DNA of 64,000 nt. It comes from Croceibacter atlanticus HTCC2559 (lineage in GTDB: Bacteria; Bacteroidota; Bacteroidia; Flavobacteriales; Flavobacteriaceae). The first letter of the stretch is position 1, and each line of letters starts with the position of its first letter. The stretch covers positions 1,178,001 to 1,242,000 of the forward strand of contig NC_014230.1 in assembly GCF_000196315.1 (NCBI RefSeq), given 5' to 3'. Position numbers and translations under genes: made by a program. The notes below the pieces were generated by a model. The model did no database searches, was not told the DNA's origin, and saw nothing but the letters and a program-made list of their open reading frames with translations. Of the stretch, positions 9,323 through 15,643 are shown piece after piece.

Positions 9323-9625
9323 CTAAAAATCCCAATCAATTGCTAAATCGTGCCAATCTTTATTATGTTCTTCAATCAATTCAATTTTCCAATCACGCTT
9401 CCAATTCTTTAACTGCTTCTCTCTTTTGATAGCATCATTCACATATTGAAATTGCTCAAAACACATCAGCTTCGTCAAATTATACTGTTTGGAAAAGCCC
9501 TCAACCAATTTGTTCTTGTGCACAATCATTCGACGTTCAAGGTTGTTGGTCATTCCTATGTAAAGAACACCATACATCTTGTTACTTAAAATATAAACGT
9601 AATATTGATGTTGTCCTTTTAACAT
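9323..9625 (-). CDS. GIY-YIG nuclease, copy 1 (type A palindromes)
   Basis: This 100-residue single-domain GIY-YIG protein starts MLKGQHQYYVYILSNK and has the paired motifs YVYIL and LYIGMTNNLERR, the conserved Arg after the second motif, then CFEQF, a conserved REKQLKNWKR helix and the family ending DWHDLAIDWDF. The family is predicted to nick or cut DNA. It stands alone in the ilvE-E1 spacer with type A palindromes on both sides (9289-9313 and 9638-9730). It has no link to branched-chain catabolism and is best read as a cassette inserted in the operon. Confidence 0.93.
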   Translation of the reverse strand: MLKGQHQYYVYILSNKMYGVLYIGMTNNLERRMIVHKNKLVEGFSKQYNLTKLMCFEQFQYVNDAIKREKQLKNWKRDWKIELIEEHNKDWHDLAIDWDF

Positions 9626-9637
9626 TTTGTCTCACTT

Positions 9638-9844
9638 GTCATTCCGTGCTTAAGATTGAACTTTTTAGGTTTCATATTTTTAATTGAACCTTGTGGGTTA
9701 TTAGTGATTCTGAATCAAGTTCAGAATGACAACTGTTTTCATCTTCATTTGTCATTCCGTGCTACGACACAGAATCTTTCACATTCTCTATTTTCAACTG
9801 AACCTTAAAGGTTGTAAGAGATTCTGAATCAAGTTCAGAATGAC
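9638..9844. repeat. type A paired-palindrome repeats, two copies
   Basis: A diverged unit (9638-9730, first hairpin decayed, second hairpin intact) and a well-kept unit (9751-9844, only the first stem imperfect) fill the space between the GIY-YIG gene and ilvE. Both begin GTCATTCCGTG and end TTCAGAATGAC. The last unit ends only six bases from the ilvE stop codon, so it may also work as a 3' hairpin for that mRNA. Confidence 0.9.
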
Positions 9845-9850
9845 AAAATG

Positions 9851-10912
9851 TTATTTTGTCACCTTCAACATCCAGTCAAATTTATCTTCAACCTTACCTG
9901 TTTTAATGCCATCTAAGGTATTGTTTACTTTCTCGCCTATAGGATTATCATCAGAGACATGAATTGTTCCTCCATCATAACCTATGCTTTCAATCATTGC
10001 AATATTTACAGCAGTTCCTGTACCGAAAGCTTCTTCAAGCGTACCATTTTTTTCTGCCTCAATTATTTCATCAATAGTGATGCGACGTTCAGTTAAATCA
10101 AATCCAAAATCTTTAAGCAACGTCATTACACTTTTTCGAGTTATTCCGTCTAAAACAGAACCATCAAGTTTTGGTGTAATAAACTTACCATCAATCTTGA
10201 AAAAGATGTTCATTGTCCCAACTTCCTGAATGTATTTGTGCTCGTGTGCATCTAGCCATAAAACTTGATTGTAGCCATTAGACTTGGCTATCTCTGTAGG
10301 TCGTATTGCCGCTGCATAATTTCCAGCCGCTTTAGCTTCGCCAGTACCACCTGCTGCAGCACGTATGTATTGCTTTTCTGCCCAAAGTTTTATGCGTTCT
10401 TTAAAAAATGGTCCTGCTGGTGTGGCTATAATTATGAACTTGTAATGTGTGGCGGCGCGCATACCAATATGTGGCTCATCGGCATACATAAATGGTCTTA
10501 AATATAATGTGCTACCGTCTTGTTTTGGAATCCAGTTACGTTCAATATTTACAAGTGCTTTTAAACCTTCAACAAAAATTTCTTCAGGTATCTCTTGCAT
10601 TCCCATGCGGCGAGCACTAAAATTTAGTCGTTTTGCATTATCTGCTGGTCTAAACAACTGCGGATTTCCATCTGCATCAACCGTTGCCTTCATACCTTCA
10701 AAAATCGCCTGACCATAATGTAATGCCATTGCTGCTGGATGTGTTGGTATGGTGTCTAGAGGAACAACTCTTGCGTCTTTCCAAACGCCATCCTCATAGT
10801 CACAAATGAACATATGATCTGTAAAGGCTTTTCCTAATGGGATATTGTTAATGTCAACAGTCTCCAATTTTGAAGTTGTTGCTTTGGTTATTTTTATGTC
10901 TAAAGTTTTCAT
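9851..10912 (-). CDS. ilvE: branched-chain amino acid aminotransferase
   Basis: The 353-residue fold-type IV PLP enzyme has YGQAIFEGMKA near residue 66, RPADNAKRLNFSARRM, and the lysine region YNQVLWLDAHEHKYIQEVGTMN, with GITRKSVMTLL afterwards. It interconverts Leu, Ile and Val with their 2-oxoacids. It lies between the E1 and E2 genes of the oxoacid dehydrogenase, so here it probably supplies the oxoacid for breakdown as well as biosynthesis. The long version (about 355 residues) is the usual bacteroidete form. Confidence 0.93.
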   Translation of the reverse strand: MKTLDIKITKATTSKLETVDINNIPLGKAFTDHMFICDYEDGVWKDARVVPLDTIPTHPAAMALHYGQAIFEGMKATVDADGNPQLFRPADNAKRLNFSARRMGMQEIPEEIFVEGLKALVNIERNWIPKQDGSTLYLRPFMYADEPHIGMRAATHYKFIIIATPAGPFFKERIKLWAEKQYIRAAAGGTGEAKAAGNYAAAIRPTEIAKSNGYNQVLWLDAHEHKYIQEVGTMNIFFKIDGKFITPKLDGSVLDGITRKSVMTLLKDFGFDLTERRITIDEIIEAEKNGTLEEAFGTGTAVNIAMIESIGYDGGTIHVSDDNPIGEKVNNTLDGIKTGKVEDKFDWMLKVTK

Positions 10913-10934
10913 TATTCTATATGATTATGAAAAG

Positions 10935-10987
10935 CATCTCGTCTACGCTCGATGTGACAACGGATGTCAGTTCGAGCGGAGTCGAGA
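10935..10987. repeat. type D repeat pair, inverted
   Basis: Two related short elements face each other: 10935-10958 (catctcgtctacgctcgatg followed by TGAC) and 10966-10987 (GTCAGTTCGAGCGGAGTCGA and following). They fill the space between the ilvE start and the E2 stop. Here the GTCA heads face inward, seven bases apart. Relatives lie at 18183, 18864 and 21588. Confidence 0.7.
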
Positions 10988-10991
10988 TCAA

Positions 10992-12434
10992 TTAAATTTC
11001 TCTATTAGTATCAAACTGCTCCAAATTATCAGCTATCTTCTTTAAGAAGCTTCCGCCAAGAAAACCATCCACTATGCGATGGTCAAAGGATAATGACAAG
11101 TACATCATCGAACGGATTTCGATAGTATCATTACCGTCTTTTGTAATAACTTCTGGTCGCTTTTTGATAATTCCAGTAGCTAGAATCGCCGCTTCCGGTT
11201 GGTTAATGATTGGTGTTCCCATCACACTACCAAAAGTTCCCACATTACTTATCGTAAATGTGCTTCCTTTTATGTCATCGCCACCAAGTTTGTTTTCTCT
11301 GGCGAGATTCGCCATTCGATTAACGTCTGTAGCGAGTTCCTGTAAGTTCTTTTTATCTGCATCTTTCACAACCGGAACGATAAGGTTCCCACTTGGTAAA
11401 GCGGTTGCCATACCAACGTTGATATGTTCTTTAACGATGATGTTCCTCCCATCAACAGACACATTAATCATTGGAAACTCGGTAATCGCATTGGCGACAG
11501 CTTCAACAAATAATGGCGTAAACGTAAGTTTCTCGCCATACGTTTCCTGAAATTTTACCTTGTTTGCGTTTCTCCAATTCACAATATCAGTCATATCAGC
11601 TTCAACATAAGCTGTTACGTGTGGCGACGTATGTTTGCTATACACCATATGGTCTGCAATCATACTGCGCATACGATCCATCTCGACAATCTTGCCAGTA
11701 CCTTTATCCAATTTCAACTGCGGAATTGTGTACGGTTTTGGTTGCTCAACAGCTGGTTGTTCTTTTAAGACTTTTAATTCTGCTAAAGTCTCGTTTAATT
11801 CCTGACCCAATTGCATCATTTGTTGACCGATACTTTCGAACTGTGAACCTATATCGCCAGAGATTCCTGCCTTCGCAGGAATGACAGAGAATTGATAAGG
11901 TCTTCCAGCATCTATATATTTAAAAACATCACTTTTTCGTAATCGGCCATCATTTCCTGTTGCTTCGATTCGAGCCAATTCTTCAAATGAGATATGATGT
12001 TCTTTGGCGATTGAAATGACTAGAGGCGAATAGAATGTATTATTCTGAATGCCTACTGAAGCGGTTTTTTGAAGAGGTTTTTTAGCTGACGATTTTGATG
12101 AAGCTTCAACTTTAATTGATGGTTTTGAGCTAGCTTCTTTTTCTTTCGACTTCAAGTTCGATTTCGATTTCTCTTCAGATTTAGAACCCGAAGAACCTTC
12201 TTCAAGTATTGCAATCTCAGAACCTACCGCAACAACATCATTAGCCTGAGCTTTGTGAGAAATCATAACACCCGAAAATGGTGCAGGCACTTCATTATCT
12301 ACTTTGTCTGTAGCAATTTCAACTAAAATATCACCTTCTTCAAAAGCATCACCTTCTTGAACCACCCAATTTATGATAGTACCTTCTGTAATACTTTCGC
12401 CCATTTTAGGGACTTTAAATGCAGTCTCGCTCAT
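10992..12434 (-). CDS. dihydrolipoyl acyltransferase (E2) of the branched-chain complex
   Basis: From the ATG at 12434 the protein is 480 residues; a TTG seven codons upstream is less likely because MSETAFKVPKMGES is the normal E2 beginning. It has one lipoyl domain (EIATDKVDNEVPAPFSG), an E3-binding domain (YSPLVISIAKEHHISFEELA...GRLRKSDVFKYI) and the catalytic domain ending in SFDHRIVDGFLGG. The linker between the last two contains SVIPAKAGIS, which is encoded by a palindromic repeat (11862-11885) read in frame. It transfers acyl groups to CoA with the fused E1 and is divergent from an Lrp-type regulator. Confidence 0.93.
   Translation of the reverse strand: MSETAFKVPKMGESITEGTIINWVVQEGDAFEEGDILVEIATDKVDNEVPAPFSGVMISHKAQANDVVAVGSEIAILEEGSSGSKSEEKSKSNLKSKEKEASSKPSIKVEASSKSSAKKPLQKTASVGIQNNTFYSPLVISIAKEHHISFEELARIEATGNDGRLRKSDVFKYIDAGRPYQFSVIPAKAGISGDIGSQFESIGQQMMQLGQELNETLAELKVLKEQPAVEQPKPYTIPQLKLDKGTGKIVEMDRMRSMIADHMVYSKHTSPHVTAYVEADMTDIVNWRNANKVKFQETYGEKLTFTPLFVEAVANAITEFPMINVSVDGRNIIVKEHINVGMATALPSGNLIVPVVKDADKKNLQELATDVNRMANLARENKLGGDDIKGSTFTISNVGTFGSVMGTPIINQPEAAILATGIIKKRPEVITKDGNDTIEIRSMMYLSLSFDHRIVDGFLGGSFLKKIADNLEQFDTNREI
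11862..11885. repeat. type B palindrome inside the E2 coding region
   Basis: Arms ATTCCTGC and GCAGGAAT around a four-base loop, followed by GAC so that the reverse strand begins with GTCATTCC. It is in frame in the E2 gene and encodes VIPAKAGIS within the flexible linker before the catalytic domain. Confidence 0.9.
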
Positions 12435-12593
12435 AAGTTTCTTGAATTCTAACAAATTTAATTAATCTTAATGAAGTCTATAGGTATCAACTAAACAATC
12501 TATTTGTAATAGAATAAAATTCTGCCTAATATTAATTAAATATGTTTTTATTCTTAATATTGAATTTTAAACCAAACTAAATAGAAGTTCATT

Positions 12594-13067
12594 GTGATTA
12601 AACTAGATAGTACAGATAAAAAGTTACTGAAATTACTTCAAGAAGATTCTAACAGAACCGTTAAAAGTCTAGCTGAAATTTTAGGAAAAACTACCACGCC
12701 TATTTTTGAACGTATCAAGAAATTAGAAAAAGAAGGTCTAATTGATGGTTATGCTGCAAAGTTGAATGCCAAGAAATTAGGGCTTAAGCAAACCGTATTT
12801 ATTGCCATTACCTTGCAAGGCCATACACGTAGCTTTTTAGAGAAATTTGTAAGCCAAATAAATGATTTTCCAGAAGTGGTAGAGTGCCACCGTATTAGTG
12901 GAACCTTTGATTATTTGCTGAAACTTGTTGTAAAAGATATTGAAGCTTACGAAACTTTTATTGTCTCAAAGTTAACGTTGATACCGTACTTAGGAAGTGT
13001 GCAGAGTTTTATCACATTGAGTACTGGAAAGCATACGAATGAGTTGGATTTGAGTGTGTTGAATTAA
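12594..13067 (+). CDS. Lrp/AsnC-family transcription regulator
   Basis: The 157-residue protein starts at a GTG (MIKLDSTDKKLLKLLQEDS). It has the N-terminal winged helix (RTVKSLAEILGKTTTPIFERIKKLEKEGLIDGY) and the C-terminal RAM effector domain with VVECHRISGTFDYLLKLVV. Lrp-type proteins bind amino acids. Being divergent from the E2-ilvE-E1 genes, 160 bases away, it is the likely regulator of branched-chain catabolism; this is inference from position. Another start downstream is unlikely because the HTH would be cut. Confidence 0.92.
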   Translation: MIKLDSTDKKLLKLLQEDSNRTVKSLAEILGKTTTPIFERIKKLEKEGLIDGYAAKLNAKKLGLKQTVFIAITLQGHTRSFLEKFVSQINDFPEVVECHRISGTFDYLLKLVVKDIEAYETFIVSKLTLIPYLGSVQSFITLSTGKHTNELDLSVLN

Positions 13068-13069
13068 CA

Positions 13070-13090
13070 ATTCCTGCGCAGGCAGGAATC
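13070..13090. repeat. type B palindrome, left flank of GIY-YIG copy 2
   Basis: Arms ATTCCTGC and GCAGGAAT around GCAG, lying two bases after the regulator stop codon and 16 bases from the GIY-YIG stop. It may also serve as a hairpin between convergent transcripts. No T-run follows, so it is classed as a repeat rather than a terminator. Confidence 0.9.
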
Positions 13091-13106
13091 TCTGAGTTAG
13101 GAGAAC

Positions 13107-13430
13107 CTACTTTCGAAACAGCCTAGATTTTCCGATGTCCAAGTTCCAATTCAGACTCAATTCTGTCCAACTTGGATTCATTTCTTCGATGAGATTTATT
13201 TTCCACTCTCTTTTCCATTTCTTCATTTGTCTTTCTCTGGTACTGGCTAGACTCTCATCTTCTAATTCTTCAAAATAGACCAGTTTATCGCAATTGTATC
13301 TAGCGGAAAAGGATTTCGGGTTTACTTTATGTTTGTGTTCAAGAACTCGGCTATCTAAATCATTGGTGTAGCCGATGTACAAAATACCATCGAACTTACT
13401 TGCCATTATATAGACATACCATTTGGTCAT
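13107..13430 (-). CDS. GIY-YIG nuclease, copy 2 (type B palindromes)
   Basis: The 107-residue single-domain protein begins MTKWYVYIMASK and has ILYIGYTNDLDSRVLEHK, the conserved YNCDKLVYFEEL strand, and the C-terminal KKWKREWKINLIEEMNPSW signature. It is close to copy 3 at 14078 and both are flanked by the same palindrome class. Hairpins lie 16 bases from each end of the gene. It sits between an Lrp-type gene and paaY without interrupting either, as a compact cassette of about 400 bases. Predicted DNA nicking or cleavage activity. Confidence 0.93.
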   Translation of the reverse strand: MTKWYVYIMASKFDGILYIGYTNDLDSRVLEHKHKVNPKSFSARYNCDKLVYFEELEDESLASTRERQMKKWKREWKINLIEEMNPSWTELSLNWNLDIGKSRLFRK

Positions 13431-13433
13431 TAC

Positions 13434-14048
13434 TTAATTGTCAGGAGATTCCTGCCTACGCAGGAATGTGTTCAAAGTTTTATAAAAATCCTCCTGCTTC
13501 GGACGGTTTTTAGGAATCTCCCGTAAAGGCTCAACTTCTCTCAAGCTTTCGTGACAATCTGCTGGTAGTTGTTGGTAGAGTTTTGTTCCGGCTGTTTTCC
13601 AAGAAATCATCTCATCAGACACTTCTTTAATAATTTTAGCAGGATTGCCAACAACTAAACTTCGTGCAGGAATCTTCGTTTCACCTTTAACAAATGCCAT
13701 TGCACCAACTATGCTCTCATCACCAATTTCAGCGTCGTCCATAATGACACTATTCATTCCAATTAAGCAATTACGACCAAGGTTTGCACCGTGAATAATC
13801 GCGCCGTGTCCTACGTGTGCGCCTGCTTTTAAAACGATAGATTTCCCAGGAAACATATGCACAGTACAATTCTCCTGTACATTCACACCATCTTCTAAAA
13901 TAATTTCGCCCCAATCGCCTCTAATCGCACAACCAGGACCAATATAACAATCTTTACCGATAATCACATTACCAGTCACAGCCGCAAGCGGATGTACAAA
14001 GCTGGATTCGTGAATTACTGGGATGTGGTTTTTGAAGCTATATATCAT
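13434..14048 (-). CDS. paaY: PaaY-type hexapeptide-repeat thioesterase
   Basis: The 204-residue protein is a left-handed beta-helix made of isoleucine-patch hexapeptides (VTGNVIIGKDCYIGPGCAI) and has gamma-carbonic-anhydrase-type metal histidines (VHMFPG, AHVGHGAIIHG). PaaY proteins hydrolyse stalled CoA thioesters such as ring-1,2-dihydroxy products during phenylacetate degradation, which fits the operon. The last residues, FLRRQESPDN, are encoded by a type B palindrome (13447-13467), so the reading frame has been extended into a repeat. Activity as a carbonic anhydrase is the alternative. Confidence 0.88.
   Translation of the reverse strand: MIYSFKNHIPVIHESSFVHPLAAVTGNVIIGKDCYIGPGCAIRGDWGEIILEDGVNVQENCTVHMFPGKSIVLKAGAHVGHGAIIHGANLGRNCLIGMNSVIMDDAEIGDESIVGAMAFVKGETKIPARSLVVGNPAKIIKEVSDEMISWKTAGTKLYQQLPADCHESLREVEPLREIPKNRPKQEDFYKTLNTFLRRQESPDN
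13447..13467. repeat. type B palindrome, right flank of GIY-YIG copy 2, in paaY
   Basis: Arms ATTCCTGC and GCAGGAAT around CTAC with a preceding GTCAGG a few bases away. The copy is inside the last codons of paaY and just upstream of the GIY-YIG start, so it is both coding and part of a cassette boundary. Confidence 0.9.
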
Positions 14049-14054
14049 AATAAC

Positions 14055-14072
14055 TTCCTGCGGAGGCAGGAA
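14055..14072. repeat. type B palindrome, left flank of GIY-YIG copy 3
   Basis: Arms TTCCTGC and GCAGGAA around GGAG, five bases from the stop of GIY-YIG copy 3 and six from the paaY start codon on the other side. Confidence 0.88.
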
Positions 14073-14077
14073 ACTTT

Positions 14078-14398
14078 TTATTGGTTAGTTCTATGTTTAT
14101 TCAAATCTAAATTCCAATTAAGGCTTAAATCAGTCCAACTTGGATTCATTTCTTCTATTAAATTAATTTTCCATTCTCTTTTCCACTTTTTAAATTGACG
14201 TTCTCTTTTTGAAGCTTCAGCTACTTCACTAAACTCTTCAAAGTAAATCAATTTATCACAGTTATATTTTGCTGTGAAAGACTTTGGATAGAATTTTACT
14301 TTATGTTCAACAACTCGTGAATGTATGTCATCTGTAACACCTATGTATAAAACTCCGTTAGGTTTATTTGTCATTATGTAGACGGTCCATTTGGACAT
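14078..14398 (-). CDS. GIY-YIG nuclease, copy 3 (type B palindromes)
   Basis: The 106-residue protein begins MSKWTVYIMTNKPNGVLYIGVTDDI and ends LNWNLDLNKHRTNQ, with the same KKWKREWKINLIEEMNPSW block as copy 2. The two share most of their sequence. Palindromes at 14055 and 14414 flank it at 5 and 15 bases. It lies between the enoyl-CoA hydratase and paaY genes. Because copies 2 and 3 share a palindrome class while copies 1 and 4 have others, the nuclease subtype and the palindrome seem to have moved together. Confidence 0.93.
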   Translation of the reverse strand: MSKWTVYIMTNKPNGVLYIGVTDDIHSRVVEHKVKFYPKSFTAKYNCDKLIYFEEFSEVAEASKRERQFKKWKREWKINLIEEMNPSWTDLSLNWNLDLNKHRTNQ

Positions 14399-14413
14399 AG
14401 TTATCGAGTCAGA

Positions 14414-14433
14414 GATTCCTGCCTACGCAGGAA
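14414..14433. repeat. type B palindrome, right flank of GIY-YIG copy 3
   Basis: Stem TTCCTGC/GCAGGAA with loop CTAC, preceded by GTCAGAG. It ends four bases from the stop codon of the enoyl-CoA hydratase gene. Confidence 0.88.
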
Positions 14434-14436
14434 GCA

Positions 14437-15189
14437 TTAAGCAAACCGCTTCAATTTCTCCTTTGTAAATTCAGATAATACAAGTCGTCCTGAAACTTTC
14501 GCGCGCTCATTTAATAAGGTGTCCCAATCATCACAACCATCCCAAAAGATTTTCTTCATTTCTTTCATTGCTTCAGGGTTGTAAGTGCATAAATGCTCTG
14601 CGGTGGCTTGAACGGCTTCATCTAATTCTTCAGTTGAATCGTAAACGTGTGTGAATAAGCCTTTATCTTTTGCCCATTCTGGACTATAAAAGGTATTAGC
14701 ATCAATAGCAATTTGAGACATTCCACTGACACCTAATTTACGTGCAACAGCTGGTCCGACCACAAATGGTCCAATACCAATATTCAGCTCACTTAACTTG
14801 ATAGAGGCAAATTTTGTCGCCATACAATAGTCCATCGCGCTAGCAAGGCCAACGCCACCACCAACGGTTTTACCTTGTACGCGACCAATGATGAATTTTG
14901 GACATTTACGCATAGCGTTTATCACATTAGCAAAGCCCATAAAGAATTCTTCGCCTGTCTTTTCATCTTCAATTGATATTAATTCCTTAAAGCTTGCGCC
15001 AGCACAAAAAGTTCGGTCGCCACCACTTTTTAAGATGATGACAAGAACGTTATCGTCTTGGCCTGCTTCAGTGATTGTGTTCGCTAATTTGGCAAGAATA
15101 TCACCTGGCAAACTATTGTGTGCCGGATGAAAAAATTCTATAGTTGAAATTCCGTTTTCTGTATGTTGTTTTACGTATGGACTAGTCAA
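14437..15189 (-). CDS. enoyl-CoA hydratase/isomerase, candidate PaaF
   Basis: The 250-residue crotonase-fold protein has the oxyanion-hole segments FCAGASFKEL near residue 60 and VGGGVGLASAMDYC near residue 110. Its position in the paa operon together with a second, PaaG-like crotonase at 22863 makes it the candidate for hydration of 2,3-dehydroadipyl-CoA (the PaaF step). The typical Glu positions are not obvious by eye (LSELNIGIGPFVVGPAV), so assignment among the crotonases is inference. Both neighbours are GIY-YIG cassettes. Confidence 0.8.
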   Translation of the reverse strand: MTSPYVKQHTENGISTIEFFHPAHNSLPGDILAKLANTITEAGQDDNVLVIILKSGGDRTFCAGASFKELISIEDEKTGEEFFMGFANVINAMRKCPKFIIGRVQGKTVGGGVGLASAMDYCMATKFASIKLSELNIGIGPFVVGPAVARKLGVSGMSQIAIDANTFYSPEWAKDKGLFTHVYDSTEELDEAVQATAEHLCTYNPEAMKEMKKIFWDGCDDWDTLLNERAKVSGRLVLSEFTKEKLKRFA

Positions 15190-15209
15190 GGTGTTGTTTT
15201 TAATGGTAT

Positions 15210-15233
15210 GTCAAAGCGCACTAGATGCGCTTT
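15210..15233. repeat. type C palindrome, left flank of GIY-YIG copy 4
   Basis: GTCA head followed by arms AAAGCGCA and TGCGCTTT around a five-base loop. It is ten bases from the GIY-YIG stop. The sequence differs from types A and B. Confidence 0.85.
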
Positions 15234-15243
15234 CGGTTTATAC

Positions 15244-15565
15244 CTAGTTATTCGTTTCTTGGTTTGGTTCTTCAAAAATACTTAAATCCCATTGAGCACT
15301 CAAATCTCGCCACTCAGGATTTAACTCTGTAATAATATTCTGTTTCCATTCGCGCTTCCACTTTTTAATCGTTTTCACACGCTTTATAGCTTCCTGAATC
15401 CATTGGTGTTCTTCAAAATACACCAACTTGTCAATATTATATCGACCAGTATGCGAACCATAAGTTCCACTCTTGTGTTCAAAGGTGCGACGCTTAATGT
15501 CATTAGTTACGCCGACATAGAATAGATGATTTCTCTTGTGAGTCATACATATAAGTGTAATACAT
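15244..15565 (-). pseudogene. GIY-YIG nuclease, copy 4, with an N-terminal frameshift
   Basis: The longest open frame (15244-15546, 100 residues) begins MTHKRNHLFYVGVTNDIKRR and so lacks the first beta strand with the GIY motif. That strand is present just upstream in another frame: from the ATG at 15565 the codons read MYYTYM, followed by one extra base before MTHK. Removing that base would give MYYTYM-MTHKRNHLFYVGVTND, which aligns with the start of the other copies. The rest of the domain (YNIDKLVYFEEH, KKWKREWKQNIITELNPEW) is intact. Either a one-base frameshift has inactivated the gene or frameshifting restores it. Type C palindromes flank it. Confidence 0.8.
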
Positions 15566-15615
15566 ATGAACTCTTGTGGACATTTACGGTTGACGATTTA
15601 GTTAATCTGGAAGCG

Positions 15616-15639
15616 AATCCGCAATAAATGCGGATTGAC
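15616..15639. repeat. type C palindrome, right flank of GIY-YIG copy 4
   Basis: Arms AATCCGCA and TGCGGATT around ATAAA, ending in TTGAC so that the GTCA head lies on the reverse strand. Together with 15210 this gives heads pointing outward on both sides of the nuclease gene. Confidence 0.85.
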
Positions 15640-15643
15640 ATCG

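Noticed and set aside
9068-9844. CRISPR array near 9 kb
   Set aside because: The repeats are about 94 bases, paired hairpins with identical spacers; no variable spacers of 30-40 bases and no cas genes.
13070-14433. Type B palindromes as ordinary intrinsic terminators
   Set aside because: The hairpins are not followed by T-runs, occur inside coding DNA (E2, paaY), and recur with the same sequence; true terminators in this window have unique stems with T-runs.
13107-15565. GIY-YIG genes as homing endonucleases in introns
   Set aside because: They lie between complete genes, not inside split genes, and no intron structure was seen.
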